A stretch of 64,000 bases of DNA from Pseudomonadales bacterium (GTDB taxonomy: Bacteria > Pseudomonadota > Gammaproteobacteria > Pseudomonadales > Pseudohongiellaceae), in the NCBI GenBank assembly GCA_024234325.1, contig JACKOJ010000004.1:124001-188000 (forward strand), given 5' to 3'. Every line of letters begins with the position of its first letter. Positions within the stretch are counted from its first letter, which is position 1. Position numbers and translations under genes: made by a program. Below are positions 17,138-25,788 of the stretch, piece after piece. Under the pieces are notes generated by a model, which was given only the letters and a program-made list of their open reading frames with translations, did not search any database and was not told the DNA's origin.

Positions 17138-18049
17138 ATGGTCGTCTCCGTACATGCGAACTCGCAGTCCGAGGCCAATGCCGACAAGAGCAAACAGATC
17201 CTGCAGGCGGATGCCTATACGGGTGACAAGCTTGATCTGAAGATGCAACTGACCGAAATCCTGCAATCCTCGCTGGAGATTCACACGCTGCTGAATCTGT
17301 TTCTGGAGCGAGTCAGCACGGTGGTACGTCTGGACGGCATTCTCTACGTCAATGAAGACGCAGACGTCAGCGCCAGCATCGCGAAGCAGGCGACGCACAG
17401 TTGCGGTTACCGCCTGATTACCAACGAAGACAACCTCGGCGAGATCATTTTCAAGCGTGGCAAGAAGTTTACCGAGAAAGAGCTGAGCATTCTGGAAACC
17501 CTGCTCTCTCCGCTGATTCACCCCCTGCGCAACGCTCTGCGCTTCCACACAGCGGTACGCGCTGCATTCGTGGATCCACTGACAGGCCTGGGCATCAAGA
17601 GCCACATGCTCAGCAATCTCGAACGCGAGATCAATCTGGCCAAGCGTCACAACCAGCCCCTGGCCGTCCTGATGATCGAAGTGGACAGTCTGGGCAAGAA
17701 TGCCAGTCGCGCACTGCTCAAACAGTCCAAACTGGCAGTGACCGATCTGGCGCAACGCATCGTCACCCTCTCACGTACCACGGACGCCATCTACCGCTGT
17801 GATTCAGGCCTGTTCATGGCCATTCTGAGCAATACTGATCGCTCGGGCGCCCACGTCATTGCCAAACGAATCTCTGACAGCGCGCACGATCTGGTGCTGG
17901 TGGAAGACAATCAGGAAATGCAGAAGCTGACACTCAGTGTGGGCATGGCCGTGATGACAGGGACGGATTCCAGCGCCAGCCTCGTCGACCGCGCCAGCAA
18001 GGCACTGGGCAGCGCCAAGAAGCGCGGTGGCAATCTGATCCACAGCTAG
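17138..18049 (+). CDS. Degenerate GGDEF paralogue with retained RxxD site (possible c-di-GMP receptor)
   Basis: 303 aa. It aligns end to end with the preceding protein: the same sensor-like domain with THSCGYRLIT (about 87-96), FVDPLTGLG, LEREINLAKRHNQPL. The GGDEF signature is replaced by DSGLF (222-226) and the metal-binding DIDKF by EVDSL, so cyclase activity is very unlikely. RTTD (213-216) keeps the RxxD inhibitory-site pattern with the usual five-residue spacing. Degenerate GGDEF proteins with this site, such as PelD, act as c-di-GMP receptors. It starts 44 bp after its paralogue in one probable operon and ends 10 bp from convergent rluB. Confidence 0.85.
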   Translation: MVVSVHANSQSEANADKSKQILQADAYTGDKLDLKMQLTEILQSSLEIHTLLNLFLERVSTVVRLDGILYVNEDADVSASIAKQATHSCGYRLITNEDNLGEIIFKRGKKFTEKELSILETLLSPLIHPLRNALRFHTAVRAAFVDPLTGLGIKSHMLSNLEREINLAKRHNQPLAVLMIEVDSLGKNASRALLKQSKLAVTDLAQRIVTLSRTTDAIYRCDSGLFMAILSNTDRSGAHVIAKRISDSAHDLVLVEDNQEMQKLTLSVGMAVMTGTDSSASLVDRASKALGSAKKRGGNLIHS

Positions 18050-18059
18050 CTGACAGCCT

Positions 18060-18836
18060 CTAACGGCGAGTGGGCACAACCTTGCGGGGCTTGGTGTCGA
18101 CTGTCAGATTCACGGCCTTGTAGAGCAGGGCCATCTCATCACGGGGCAGTTCGTAGAACTCGCCCCGTTTGATTTTGCTGGGAATGAAAATCGGGCCGTA
18201 GCGTACCCGCTTCAGGCGGCTGACACGAATCCCCTGGGACTCCCAGAGCTTGCGCACCTCGCGGTTGCGCCCCTCCATCAGCACCACGTGATACCAGCGG
18301 TTGGCGCCCTCACCTGCGTAATACTGCACATCGGTGAACCGGCACAGATGGCCGTCGATCTCGACGCCTTTAAGCAGGTTCTTCAACACCTCCTCGGTAA
18401 CCTCTCCCATGACTCGCACCGCATATTCACGATCGATATTCGAGGAAGGATGCATCAGACGGTTGGCCAGCTCGCCATCCGTGGTGAACAGCAGAAGGCC
18501 GCTGGTGTTGATATCCAGACGACCGATGGCCACCCAACGGCCATGGGTGATACGGGGGAGTTTATCGTACACGGAGGGACGCCCTTCCGGGTCCTTGCGG
18601 GAGCAGATTTCGTCTTCCGGCTTGTTGTAGAGCAGCACACGCTGCATCTGCGAGGTGGCGCTGTTGGGATTGACCTTCTTGCCATCCACCAGCAGGGCAT
18701 CACCACCGCCGACACGGTCACCGATTGTGGCGACGTTGCCATTGATCTTCACGCGGCCCTGACGGATCCATTCCTCCATCTCGCGGCGTGAACCGAACCC
18801 GGCGCGGGCCAGAACTTTCTGTATTTTCTCATCCAT
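18060..18836 (-). CDS. rluB: 23S rRNA pseudouridine synthase RluB
   Basis: 258 aa from the ATG at 18836, which has GGGAG eight bases upstream; an in-frame ATG at 18854 lacks one. An N-terminal S4 RNA-binding domain (EKIQKVLARAGFGSRREMEE) precedes the RsuA-type catalytic domain with the nucleophile Asp in GRLDINTSGLLL and the GRNREVRKLWES motif. It modifies U2605 (E. coli numbering) in the peptidyl-transferase region. It follows scpB, the common scpA-scpB-rluB arrangement. Confidence 0.93.
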   Translation of the reverse strand: MDEKIQKVLARAGFGSRREMEEWIRQGRVKINGNVATIGDRVGGGDALLVDGKKVNPNSATSQMQRVLLYNKPEDEICSRKDPEGRPSVYDKLPRITHGRWVAIGRLDINTSGLLLFTTDGELANRLMHPSSNIDREYAVRVMGEVTEEVLKNLLKGVEIDGHLCRFTDVQYYAGEGANRWYHVVLMEGRNREVRKLWESQGIRVSRLKRVRYGPIFIPSKIKRGEFYELPRDEMALLYKAVNLTVDTKPRKVVPTRR

Positions 18837-18919
18837 CGTGCTGTCTCCCGACATGAACGGCGAAGCGGGTGTTCGCCTGAAGTTTGTCTGCCAGGGCTAC
18901 CAAATGAGCCCCTGATTCA

Positions 18920-19726
18920 TTAGCTGGACTCGGACTCGTCGTCAGTGTCCGTTTCGTCTTCAGTCTCTGCGTCTTCTTCATCCGGCTGCCTGGCGAACTG
19001 CCCGACCCCGAGTATTTCATCCAGAGGACGCTTCGCCAGGGCGATGGCTTCCTCTTCGTCAATCAGGTCGTCCTCGTCAAAGGCGCCATCCGCGAGCCCC
19101 TCTTCCTCACCACCCTGCTCTTCCTCATCCGGAAGTTCCAGCACGCGGCCCGGAATCTCCTCACCCTCAAGCGCCAGCTCCGGGTTCAGCTTGTCCAGAT
19201 CGCGGATTTCCGACAGGGGCGGCAGATCCTGCAGACTCTTCAGGTTGAAGTAGTCGAGAAACTGTCGTGTGGTGGCAAACATGGCGGGGCGACCCGGCAC
19301 ATCACGATGTCCGACAACACGAATCCACTCCCGATCCAGCAAGGTACGGATAATGGTTGAACTGACACTCACACCACGAATCTCTTCAATATCGCCACGG
19401 GTAATGGGCTGACGATAGGCCACCAGTGCCAGGGTCTCCAGCAGGGCGCGAGTGTAGCGCTGGGGCTTCTCTTCCCAGAGGCGAGAGATCCACTCGCTCA
19501 GCTCCTGACGCACCTGAAAGCGGAAGCCGGAAGCAACCTCCCGCAGCTCAAAACCGCGCCCTTCGCAGTCTTCGGCAATCTGGGCCAGCGCCGCGCGCAG
19601 CTCCTCGTCCGCCGGACGCTCCTCTTCGTTGAACACCTCGGCAATGGCCGACAGGGACAGGGGTTTACCGGCCGCCAGCAGCAGGCCTTCGATGATCTGT
19701 TTGAGTTTGTTGCTGTTCTCGCTCAT
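18920..19726 (-). CDS. scpB: Segregation and condensation protein B
   Basis: 268 aa. Two winged-helix domains (LKQIIEGLLLAAGKPLS..., then RALLETLALVAYRQPITRGD with ISVSSTIIRTLL-like helices) match ScpB, the kleisin-associated partner of SMC-ScpA in chromosome condensation. Beyond the core (about residue 190) is a strongly acidic tail with runs such as DEEEQGGEEE and a C-terminal EDETDTDDESESS, longer than in compact ScpB. Its start overlaps the scpA stop by 4 bp. Confidence 0.94.
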   Translation of the reverse strand: MSENSNKLKQIIEGLLLAAGKPLSLSAIAEVFNEEERPADEELRAALAQIAEDCEGRGFELREVASGFRFQVRQELSEWISRLWEEKPQRYTRALLETLALVAYRQPITRGDIEEIRGVSVSSTIIRTLLDREWIRVVGHRDVPGRPAMFATTRQFLDYFNLKSLQDLPPLSEIRDLDKLNPELALEGEEIPGRVLELPDEEEQGGEEEGLADGAFDEDDLIDEEEAIALAKRPLDEILGVGQFARQPDEEDAETEDETDTDDESESS

Positions 19727-20622
19727 TCAGTCTTTGCCTTCAAATGAATGGGGCCAAACGCTTCGGTCTGGACAATCTCGATCAGGGAGTCCTTGATCAA
19801 CTCCATGACCGCCAGGAACGTCACCACCACGCCAAGCCGCCCCTCTTCCCGCATCAGCAGGGAGACCAGGGGAACAAAGCGCTGACTGGAAAGACGCACC
19901 AGAATCTCGGACATTTTTTCCCGCGTGGACAGGGTTTCACGCTGCACATGATGCCGCTCGAACATGTCGGCACGGCGCAGCACCAGGGCCAGGGAGATGA
20001 GAATTTCGCGCAGGTCCACATCCGGTTCCGGCGCGTTGCGCTCCAGTTGCGGCGTGCCCGCCTCGGCGACGTAAATATCCCGTTCCAGGCGCGGAATCTC
20101 GTCAAGATCCTCCGCAGCCTGCTTGTAGCGCTCATACTCCTGCAGACGGCGGATCAGTTGTGCCCGCGGGTCTTCCTCATCTTCGTCTTCCGACGCACTG
20201 CGCGGCAGCAGCATGCGCGATTTGATCTCCGCCAGCATGGCCGCCATCACCAGGTATTCCGCCGCCAGTTCAAACTGACTGGCCTCCATCAGATCGACAT
20301 AGGCCATGTACTGATCGGTGATCTCGGCCACGTTGATATCGAGGATATCGATGTTCTGACGCTTGATCAGATAGAGCAGCAGATCCAGCGGCCCCTCGAA
20401 GGCCTCCAGGAATACCTCCAGGGCATCAGGCGGAATATACAGGTCCAGCGGCAGCTCCGTGACCGCCTTGCCATCGACATAGGCGAAGGGCATCTCCTGC
20501 TGTGCCACGTCGCCTTCTGCGTCGCCGGCGCGCAGGGGACGACGCTGTGCAGCGGACTGCAAGTCCGCTGCATTCTCTTCCTCATTGCCCGTCGCTCCGG
20601 TTTCGGCTGTTTCGTCCTGCAT
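19723..20622 (-). CDS. scpA: Segregation and condensation protein A (kleisin)
   Basis: 299 aa. After a non-conserved acidic N-terminal 60 residues comes the kleisin core: FEGPLDLLLYLIKRQNIDILDI, YLVMAAMLAEIKSRMLLP, RRLQEYERYKQAA, and a C-terminal winged helix (VVTFLAVMELIKDSLIEIVQ). ScpA bridges SMC heads. The gene is 20 bp downstream of trpS and overlaps scpB, consistent with a trpS-scpA-scpB-rluB operon. Confidence 0.95.
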   Translation of the reverse strand: MQDETAETGATGNEEENAADLQSAAQRRPLRAGDAEGDVAQQEMPFAYVDGKAVTELPLDLYIPPDALEVFLEAFEGPLDLLLYLIKRQNIDILDINVAEITDQYMAYVDLMEASQFELAAEYLVMAAMLAEIKSRMLLPRSASEDEDEEDPRAQLIRRLQEYERYKQAAEDLDEIPRLERDIYVAEAGTPQLERNAPEPDVDLREILISLALVLRRADMFERHHVQRETLSTREKMSEILVRLSSQRFVPLVSLLMREEGRLGVVVTFLAVMELIKDSLIEIVQTEAFGPIHLKAKTE

Positions 20623-20642
20623 CGCTTCGCGTTACCTGTACA

Positions 20643-21857
20643 TTACTTGTAGCTCAGGCCCATGGCCTGGCGGACATCCTGCATGGTGCGGGACGCGGTT
20701 TCGCGTGCCCGCTCCTTCCCGGCAGCCAGCACCGCGCGCACGGCATCGGGATTCTTCTCGTACTCACTGGCCCGTACCTGAATGGGCTGCAGCTCGGCCA
20801 CCACCGCGTCGATCACGGGCTTCTTGCACTCCAGACAGCCGATGCCTGCACTGCGGCAACCCTGCTGCACCCAGTCACGGGTTCCGGCGTCCGAGTACAC
20901 TTCATGCAACTGCCACACCGGGCATTTCTCGGGGTTACCCGGGTCGGTGCGACGCACCCGCGCCGGATCGGTCGGCATGGTGGAAATCTTCTTGCTGACC
21001 TGGTCGACCGGCTCCCGCAGGGCGATGGTGTTGTTGTAGGACTTGGACATCTTCTGCCCGTCCAGCCCCGGCATCTTCGCCGCCGGTGTCAACAGGGACT
21101 GGGGCTCGACCAGAATGCTTTTGCCAGTTCCTTCAAGGAAACCCTGCAGACGTTCACGATCAGCGACAGACAGATTCTGCTGCGCCGCCAGAAGCGCCTT
21201 GCCGGTGGCCAGCGCCTCCTGATTGCCCTGTTCCTGATAGGCGGTGCAAAGCGCCTTGTATTCCCGCCCGGCCTGCTTGCTCATCTTGCGGATAACCGCC
21301 TGCGCGCGCTCAACAAAATCCGGTTCGCGTCCGTACATGTGATTGAAACGGCGTGCCACTTCGCGAGTAAGTTCAACATGAGCCACCTGATCGGCGCCGA
21401 CGGGCACATGCCCGGCCTTGTAGATCAGGATGTCGGCGCTCTGCAGCAGCGGGTAGCCCAGGAAGCCGTAGGTCTCAAGATCACGGTCCTTGAGTTTTTC
21501 CTGCTGATCCTTGTAGCTGGGCACACGCTCCAGCCATCCCAGCGGCGTAATCATGGACAACAGCAGATGCAGCTCCGCATGCTCCGGCACCTGGGACTGC
21601 ACAAACACGGCGGCAGCCTCCGGATCAACACCCACCGCCAGCCAGTCAATCACCATATCGACGACGTGCTCTTCGAGGATGGAAGGATCGTTGTAGTGAG
21701 TGGTGAGGGCGTGCCAGTCGGCGACAAAGAAATAGCAGTCATAGACATGCTGCAGATGGATCCAGTTCTTCAGAACCCCGTGCAAATGACCAAGATGCAG
21801 GCGCCCCGTGGGACGCATCCCCGATAACACGCGCTGCCGCGACTCCGTGCTGGACAA
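20643..21857 (-). CDS. trpS: Tryptophanyl-tRNA synthetase
   Basis: 404 aa class Ic synthetase. HLGH at 21-24 (HIGH signature) and KMSKS at 269-273. It charges tRNA-Trp. It is longer than compact bacterial TrpS (about 330 aa) because of a roughly 70-residue insertion around residues 185-255 with helical, Gln/Ala-rich composition; extended TrpS forms also occur in Pseudomonas. It lies upstream of scpA on the same strand. Confidence 0.95.
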   Translation of the reverse strand: MSSTESRQRVLSGMRPTGRLHLGHLHGVLKNWIHLQHVYDCYFFVADWHALTTHYNDPSILEEHVVDMVIDWLAVGVDPEAAAVFVQSQVPEHAELHLLLSMITPLGWLERVPSYKDQQEKLKDRDLETYGFLGYPLLQSADILIYKAGHVPVGADQVAHVELTREVARRFNHMYGREPDFVERAQAVIRKMSKQAGREYKALCTAYQEQGNQEALATGKALLAAQQNLSVADRERLQGFLEGTGKSILVEPQSLLTPAAKMPGLDGQKMSKSYNNTIALREPVDQVSKKISTMPTDPARVRRTDPGNPEKCPVWQLHEVYSDAGTRDWVQQGCRSAGIGCLECKKPVIDAVVAELQPIQVRASEYEKNPDAVRAVLAAGKERARETASRTMQDVRQAMGLSYK

Positions 21858-21958
21858 TTCTCTTCCCCTTCATTCCGGCGTTTTTTCAAGAGCGGCATTA
21901 TCGCAGATGGGATGCGTGAATACGATGGTTTTGTGCCTGAAGACTGGCAGCGGAACAC

Positions 21959-22579
21959 TTACTCGAAGGGGCTGGGATCGCCCTTGCCGGGACGCACCAC
22001 GGTCGCGCCACCGTCCACGAGATCGACCACAGTGGTCGCCTCGACGCCGCAGGCCCCGCTGTCGATGATCAGGTCCACCGCGTGGCCGACACGATCCTCA
22101 ATGTCGTAGATTTCAGTCATGGGAAGATCGTCGTCGGGGAGAATCAGGCTGGTGCTCATAATGGGTTCGCCCAGTTCCGCCAGCAGTGCCTGTGCGACGA
22201 TGCTGTCGGGCACCCGCAGACCGATGGTCTTGCGCTTGGGATGCATCAGACGGCGCGGCACTTCCTGCGTCGCACTCAGAATGAAGGTGTAAGGCCCGGG
22301 AGTGTGGGCCTTGAGCAGGCGATAGGCGCTGTTCGGCACCTTCGCGTAAGTGGCAATGGCAGACAGATCGGCACAGACCAGCGTGAAGTTGTGACGGTCG
22401 TCGAGCTGGCGCAGGCGACGAATGCGCTCCAGGGCCGACTTGTCGCCGATATGGCAACCCAGTGCGTAGGTGGAGTCAGTCGGATACACGATGACGCCGC
22501 CATCGAGCAGCACCCGGGCAGCCTGGGCGATCAGCCTGGGCTCCGGGTTTTGAGGATGAATTCTGAGTGTCTGCGCCAT
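21959..22579 (-). CDS. yciO: YciO-like Sua5/YrdC-family protein
   Basis: 206 aa from the ATG at 22579, which has CAGGA about nine bases upstream; the open frame reaches 22624. YrdC fold: GGVIVYPTDSTYALGCHIGDK near the N-terminus, RHNFTLVCADL, PGPYTFILSAT, KTIGLRVPDS, STSLILPDDDL. TsaC/YrdC members make threonylcarbamoyl-AMP for tRNA t6A. The YciO branch is related but its role is less clear, and the Lys-Arg pattern here (RIRRLRQLDDRHNF instead of KxR..KP) fits YciO better. It is 101 bp upstream of trpS on the same strand. Confidence 0.85.
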   Translation of the reverse strand: MAQTLRIHPQNPEPRLIAQAARVLLDGGVIVYPTDSTYALGCHIGDKSALERIRRLRQLDDRHNFTLVCADLSAIATYAKVPNSAYRLLKAHTPGPYTFILSATQEVPRRLMHPKRKTIGLRVPDSIVAQALLAELGEPIMSTSLILPDDDLPMTEIYDIEDRVGHAVDLIIDSGACGVEATTVVDLVDGGATVVRPGKGDPSPFE

Positions 22580-22740
22580 AGCAATTTTCCTGTGACCCTT
22601 GTTTGCCCGACCAGCCCTGATCATCGTGCAGAATCGTCAGCGGCCACCGCCTGAACGGGAACGGGCCGAACAATAACAGACTGGGGCCGGCAAATCGATT
22701 ACCATACCGGCTCGCACATCAACACCAAGGAACAAGTCTC

Positions 22741-23040
22741 ATGCTTTACGCCATTTTCTGCGAAGACGTGCCCAATAGCCTGCCCTTGCGTCAACAGGCC
22801 CGCCCCGCCCATCTCGAACGCCTGCAGGCAATGGTCGCGGCCGGTCGTATCGCCATCGCCGGCCCCCATCCGGCCATCGATAGCGCTGACCCGGGCGAAG
22901 CCGGTTTCACCGGCAGCCTGATTGTCGCGGAATTTGATTCACTCGAAGAAGCGAAAGCCTGGGCGAACGCCGATCCTTATGTGAGCGCAGGAGTCTTCAG
23001 CAAGGTCAGCGTCAAACCCTTCAAGAAAGTGCTGCCCTGA
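22741..23040 (+). CDS. yciI: YciI-family protein
   Basis: 99 aa. YAIFCEDVPNSLPLRQQARPAHL, GRIAIAGPHP and ADPYVSAGVF are the YCII/ferredoxin-like fold motifs, with the conserved His and Asp thought to form the active site. The biochemical function of the family is not settled. AAGGA precedes the start by eight bases. It is the only plus-strand gene in this stretch and sits between yciO-like and the cyclophilin gene, divergent from the former. Confidence 0.9.
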   Translation: MLYAIFCEDVPNSLPLRQQARPAHLERLQAMVAAGRIAIAGPHPAIDSADPGEAGFTGSLIVAEFDSLEEAKAWANADPYVSAGVFSKVSVKPFKKVLP

Positions 23041-23056
23041 CACCAGGAAGAAACGC

Positions 23057-23650
23057 TTAGGGAAGCGCGGGACGCAGGTCGGGAAACTCCTTGTCGAGAA
23101 TCGCGTTCCACTTGTCCAGATCGGCTTTCTTTCGCGCCTTTAGCGCAGCGGTATCGCCATGGATGGTAATGCTGCGGATCACGTCACCGCGTACAATCCT
23201 GTTAACCACCTCCATTCCCGAGGTCACCCGTCCAAACACGGAGTGCTTGCCGTCCAGATGCGGTGTCGGCACATGTGTCAGAAAGAACTGGCTGCCGTCT
23301 GTACCAGGACCGCTATTCGCCATGGACAAGGTGCCAGGTCGCGTGTGTTTGAGAAGCAATTCCCCACTGAACTGATAGCCAGGGCCGCCCGTGCCATTAC
23401 CACGGGGATCGCCCCCCTGAATCATGAAGTTTCGTTCAACGCGGTGGAAGGTGAGTCCGTCGTAGAAGCCGCGTTCGGCCAGGTTGACGAAATTGGCAAC
23501 GGTTGTGGGTGCCGCACGCTCGTTCAACTCCAGCTCAATGTCTCCTTTGTTTGTGACAATTGACGCGGTCAGCGATTGCGCAAGGACCCCTTGCCCCGTG
23601 AGCAACAGCACGGCCAGCATCAGCAGTGCCTTTACTTTCAGTCTGTTCAT
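23057..23650 (-). CDS. ppiA: Periplasmic cyclophilin-type peptidyl-prolyl isomerase
   Basis: 197 aa from the ATG at 23650, giving a clean signal peptide (MNRLKVKALLMLAVLLLTGQ, cleavage after VLAQ). Cyclophilin core: APTTVANFVNLAERGFYDGL, FHRVERNFMIQGGDPRGNG, SGPGTDGSQFFLT (catalytic Arg, Phe and Gln kept), HSVFGRVTSGMEVV. It isomerises Xaa-Pro bonds in periplasmic proteins. The start overlaps the exonuclease stop as ATGA, so the two genes are coupled. Confidence 0.92.
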   Translation of the reverse strand: MNRLKVKALLMLAVLLLTGQGVLAQSLTASIVTNKGDIELELNERAAPTTVANFVNLAERGFYDGLTFHRVERNFMIQGGDPRGNGTGGPGYQFSGELLLKHTRPGTLSMANSGPGTDGSQFFLTHVPTPHLDGKHSVFGRVTSGMEVVNRIVRGDVIRSITIHGDTAALKARKKADLDKWNAILDKEFPDLRPALP

Positions 23651-24420
23651 AGTGTCAATCCATATTGCAGTGTAACCGGGGCATGATCGGAGAATGCCTG
23701 TCCGGTGTAGATTTCCGCGGCCTCTACCTTGTCCTGCAGCGCTGGCGAAATGACATGGTAATCCAGCCGCCACCCCACATTCTTGGCGCGAGCCTGACCA
23801 CGCGCAGACCACCAACTGTACTGCTCCGCCTCCTTGTTCACCAGACGAAAGGCATCCACATAGCCCAGCTCGTCATACAGCGTATCAAGCCAGCGTCGCT
23901 CCTCCGGAAGAAAACCGGAATTTTTCTGGTTGCCCTTCCAGTTCTTCAGGTCAATTTCCTTGTGGCAGATGTTCCAGTCACCGCAAATGATGTAGTCGCG
24001 CCCATCACTGCGCAGTGCGTCCATATGGGACATGAAGGCGTCCATGAATTCAAACTTGCGCTGTTGCCGCTCCTCGCCACTCGAACCCGAGGGCAAATAC
24101 AGGGAGGCAACGCTGAGATTGCCAAAATCTGCCTGAATATAGCGCCCCTCTTCGTCCGCGATGGCAAAGCCCAGGCCGGTGCTCACCCGGTCGGGCTTCC
24201 TGCGCGCATACAGCGCCGTCCCCGAATACCCTTTCTTCTGCGCATCGAAATAATAACAATGAAATCCCGCAGGGGTGAACACGGGGTCAGACAACTGATC
24301 GATCTGCGCCTTGGTTTCCTGCAGGCACACCACGTCCACATCGGAATCCTTGAGCCAGTCAAAAAAGCCCTTCTTTGCCGCGGATCGAATGCCATTGCAG
24401 TTCAGTGTCATGATTCGCAT
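23647..24420 (-). CDS. xth: Exodeoxyribonuclease III (AP endonuclease)
   Basis: 257 aa. MRIMTLNCNGIRSAAKKGF, CLQETKAQ (catalytic Glu), GDWNICH (Asp and Asn), WWSARGQARAKNVGWRLDY and the C-terminal FSDHAPVT (Asp-His pair) are the exonuclease III family residues. It acts in base-excision repair at abasic sites. It is nearest the ExoA form of Pseudomonas. Coupled to the cyclophilin gene downstream. Confidence 0.94.
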   Translation of the reverse strand: MRIMTLNCNGIRSAAKKGFFDWLKDSDVDVVCLQETKAQIDQLSDPVFTPAGFHCYYFDAQKKGYSGTALYARRKPDRVSTGLGFAIADEEGRYIQADFGNLSVASLYLPSGSSGEERQQRKFEFMDAFMSHMDALRSDGRDYIICGDWNICHKEIDLKNWKGNQKNSGFLPEERRWLDTLYDELGYVDAFRLVNKEAEQYSWWSARGQARAKNVGWRLDYHVISPALQDKVEAAEIYTGQAFSDHAPVTLQYGLTL

Positions 24421-24493
24421 CGGTTGGTACTCCTGGTCTTGTACTCCCCGACGGAGAGTGCTGATTCGCAGAGAGGCTTACGACAATATAATG

Positions 24494-25348
24494 TCATAGC
24501 ACGGAAGTTTCACCCCTGGCGAGCCGCACAAGCTCCGTCACCATGGGTTTCATAAAAAACAGGGATTCAGGCATCACCGCAACCGACACGCCCGCCTGCC
24601 GCAATTGCTCCGCCACCACTGGGCCTACAGCGGCCACATGTACCCGTGCGAGTCCTGACGCAAGCCGCTCCTCAAGACCGTGCGTCCGGGCGACGCTCTG
24701 GAGACGCGTGTACTGGGGCTGGCTGGTGAAAGTCATCATGGTGATCTGTCCGGTCGCCAGCGCCTCGATCAGCTCAAGGACGCGCTCCTCGTCGCTGCGT
24801 GGCGCATAGATGTAGGGCGCCACCGGCAACGCCAGGGCCCGCCGTGCCTGCAGATACTCCATCAGGGGCAGATTGGGCTCCTCGCCATAAAGCTGCACCG
24901 CAACCCGTTTCTGTTCAATGGGCAGCTCTGCAAGTGTCTCGATAATGCCGGCTGTCGTTGGTGCCTTGCCCAGCACATCAGGTTTAAGGTCTATCTCTTT
25001 AAGCGCCCTGCCGGGCTTGGGACCACGACAGATTCGACACACCCCGGCAAGAGCCTCCCGAAAGCTCGCCTCAATGCCTTCCCGCTGCGCAAAACCCAGC
25101 AGGCGACGCAGGCCCTCCCCGGTAAGAATGATGAAATAGTCCGGCGGATTGGCAATGAACTCCCGCAGCCAGCGCAGAATCGGGGCCGAGTCGGGCGCAT
25201 CCAGAATGGCAATCAAGGGCACTCGCATGACCTGTGCCCCGCGATTGCGCAGCAAGTCCTCCAGCACATCGAGCTGCCGACTCTCCGGCACAGCAACAAG
25301 CTGTCCCTGCAGACCTCCGGAAGCCTCCTGCTCTGCAACATCGCTCAT
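24494..25348 (-). CDS. Stand-alone HemD-like (uroporphyrinogen-III synthase family) protein
   Basis: 284 aa with a HEM4 two-lobed fold: VAVPESRQLDVLEDLLRNRGAQV, DYFIILTGEGLRRLLG (first lobe), VAVQLYGEEPNLPLMEYLQARRA, MMTFTSQPQYTRLQSVA, VHVAAVGPVVAEQLRQAGV (second lobe). True HemD closes the tetrapyrrole ring. No hemC, hemX, hemY or siroheme/nitrite gene is near, so this may be one of the HemD-like paralogues common in gammaproteobacteria rather than the housekeeping enzyme. It is divergent from the 33-codon ORF at 25525 and shares its repeat-rich upstream region. Family is sure, role is not. Confidence 0.8.
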   Translation of the reverse strand: MSDVAEQEASGGLQGQLVAVPESRQLDVLEDLLRNRGAQVMRVPLIAILDAPDSAPILRWLREFIANPPDYFIILTGEGLRRLLGFAQREGIEASFREALAGVCRICRGPKPGRALKEIDLKPDVLGKAPTTAGIIETLAELPIEQKRVAVQLYGEEPNLPLMEYLQARRALALPVAPYIYAPRSDEERVLELIEALATGQITMMTFTSQPQYTRLQSVARTHGLEERLASGLARVHVAAVGPVVAEQLRQAGVSVAVMPESLFFMKPMVTELVRLARGETSVL

Positions 25349-25402
25349 AGAAACCCTCTTCCAGGCCCGGATGAATCAATAAACTGAGACGAAATGCACA
25401 TT

Positions 25403-25494
25403 TGTTACGTTAAAACACGGAAACATAATACTGTTACTTTGTTTCTCAAATGTGTTACCATACTCCCCGTTACCACAGCACAGAAAGGTAACAC
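25403..25494. promoter_or_regulatory. Cluster of GTTAC repeats and an inverted GTGTTACC pair in a divergent promoter region
   Basis: TGTTAC occurs at 25403, 25432 and 25453, CGTTAC at 25468. An exact 8-bp inverted repeat GTGTTACC (25452-25459) / GGTAACAC (25487-25494) has a 27-bp spacer. The stretch is AT-rich and lies between the HemD-like gene and the small membrane ORF. It looks like a multi-site operator for an unknown regulator. Confidence 0.5.
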
Positions 25495-25524
25495 TTAAAC
25501 ATTAAACACTGGGAGTAATACCAA

Positions 25525-25626
25525 ATGAGCGAAGTTTTTATCAATGCACGTGCCGTTCTGATCTCTGTTGCCGTCGTGGCCGCCTCCGTTGCTGTGCCCG
25601 TCCTGACTATGCTGGCAACCGCATAA
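25525..25626 (+). CDS. Small single-pass membrane protein, 33 aa, unknown
   Basis: ATG at 25525 with GGGAG nine bases upstream, stop TAA at 25624. The product starts MSEVFINARAVLIS and continues with an Ala/Val-rich hydrophobic stretch (about residues 10-32), so one membrane helix with almost no soluble part. No family recognised. Support is the ribosome-binding site, the uniformly hydrophobic composition and a distinctive upstream region; against it is the small size. It could be a stress-type small protein or a leader peptide. Confidence 0.45.
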   Translation: MSEVFINARAVLISVAVVAASVAVPVLTMLATA

Positions 25627-25718
25627 TCCCTGAGCAGCCCCAAGCAAGGCTGTAACTTCACAACATCAGGGTGTGCCTATGAGAGCAATACAGAACAGTC
25701 ATCCCCGCAGTATTCGTT

Positions 25719-25758
25719 CCGTCGCACGCGTCTGACCTTCTGGTCATACCGGCGACGG
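25719..25758. other. Stem-loop between the small ORF and moaB
   Basis: Outer arms CCGTCGC / GCGACGG and inner arms TGACC / GGTCA with a TTCT loop form a 40-nt interrupted hairpin about 30 bp past the moaB stop. No T-tract follows on either strand. It could be a transcript-end structure for moaB or for the plus-strand small ORF. Nothing else is visible between 25627 and 25788. Confidence 0.35.
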
Positions 25759-25788
25759 GCGTCTTTACCCCCACCGCCTTAACCCCGT

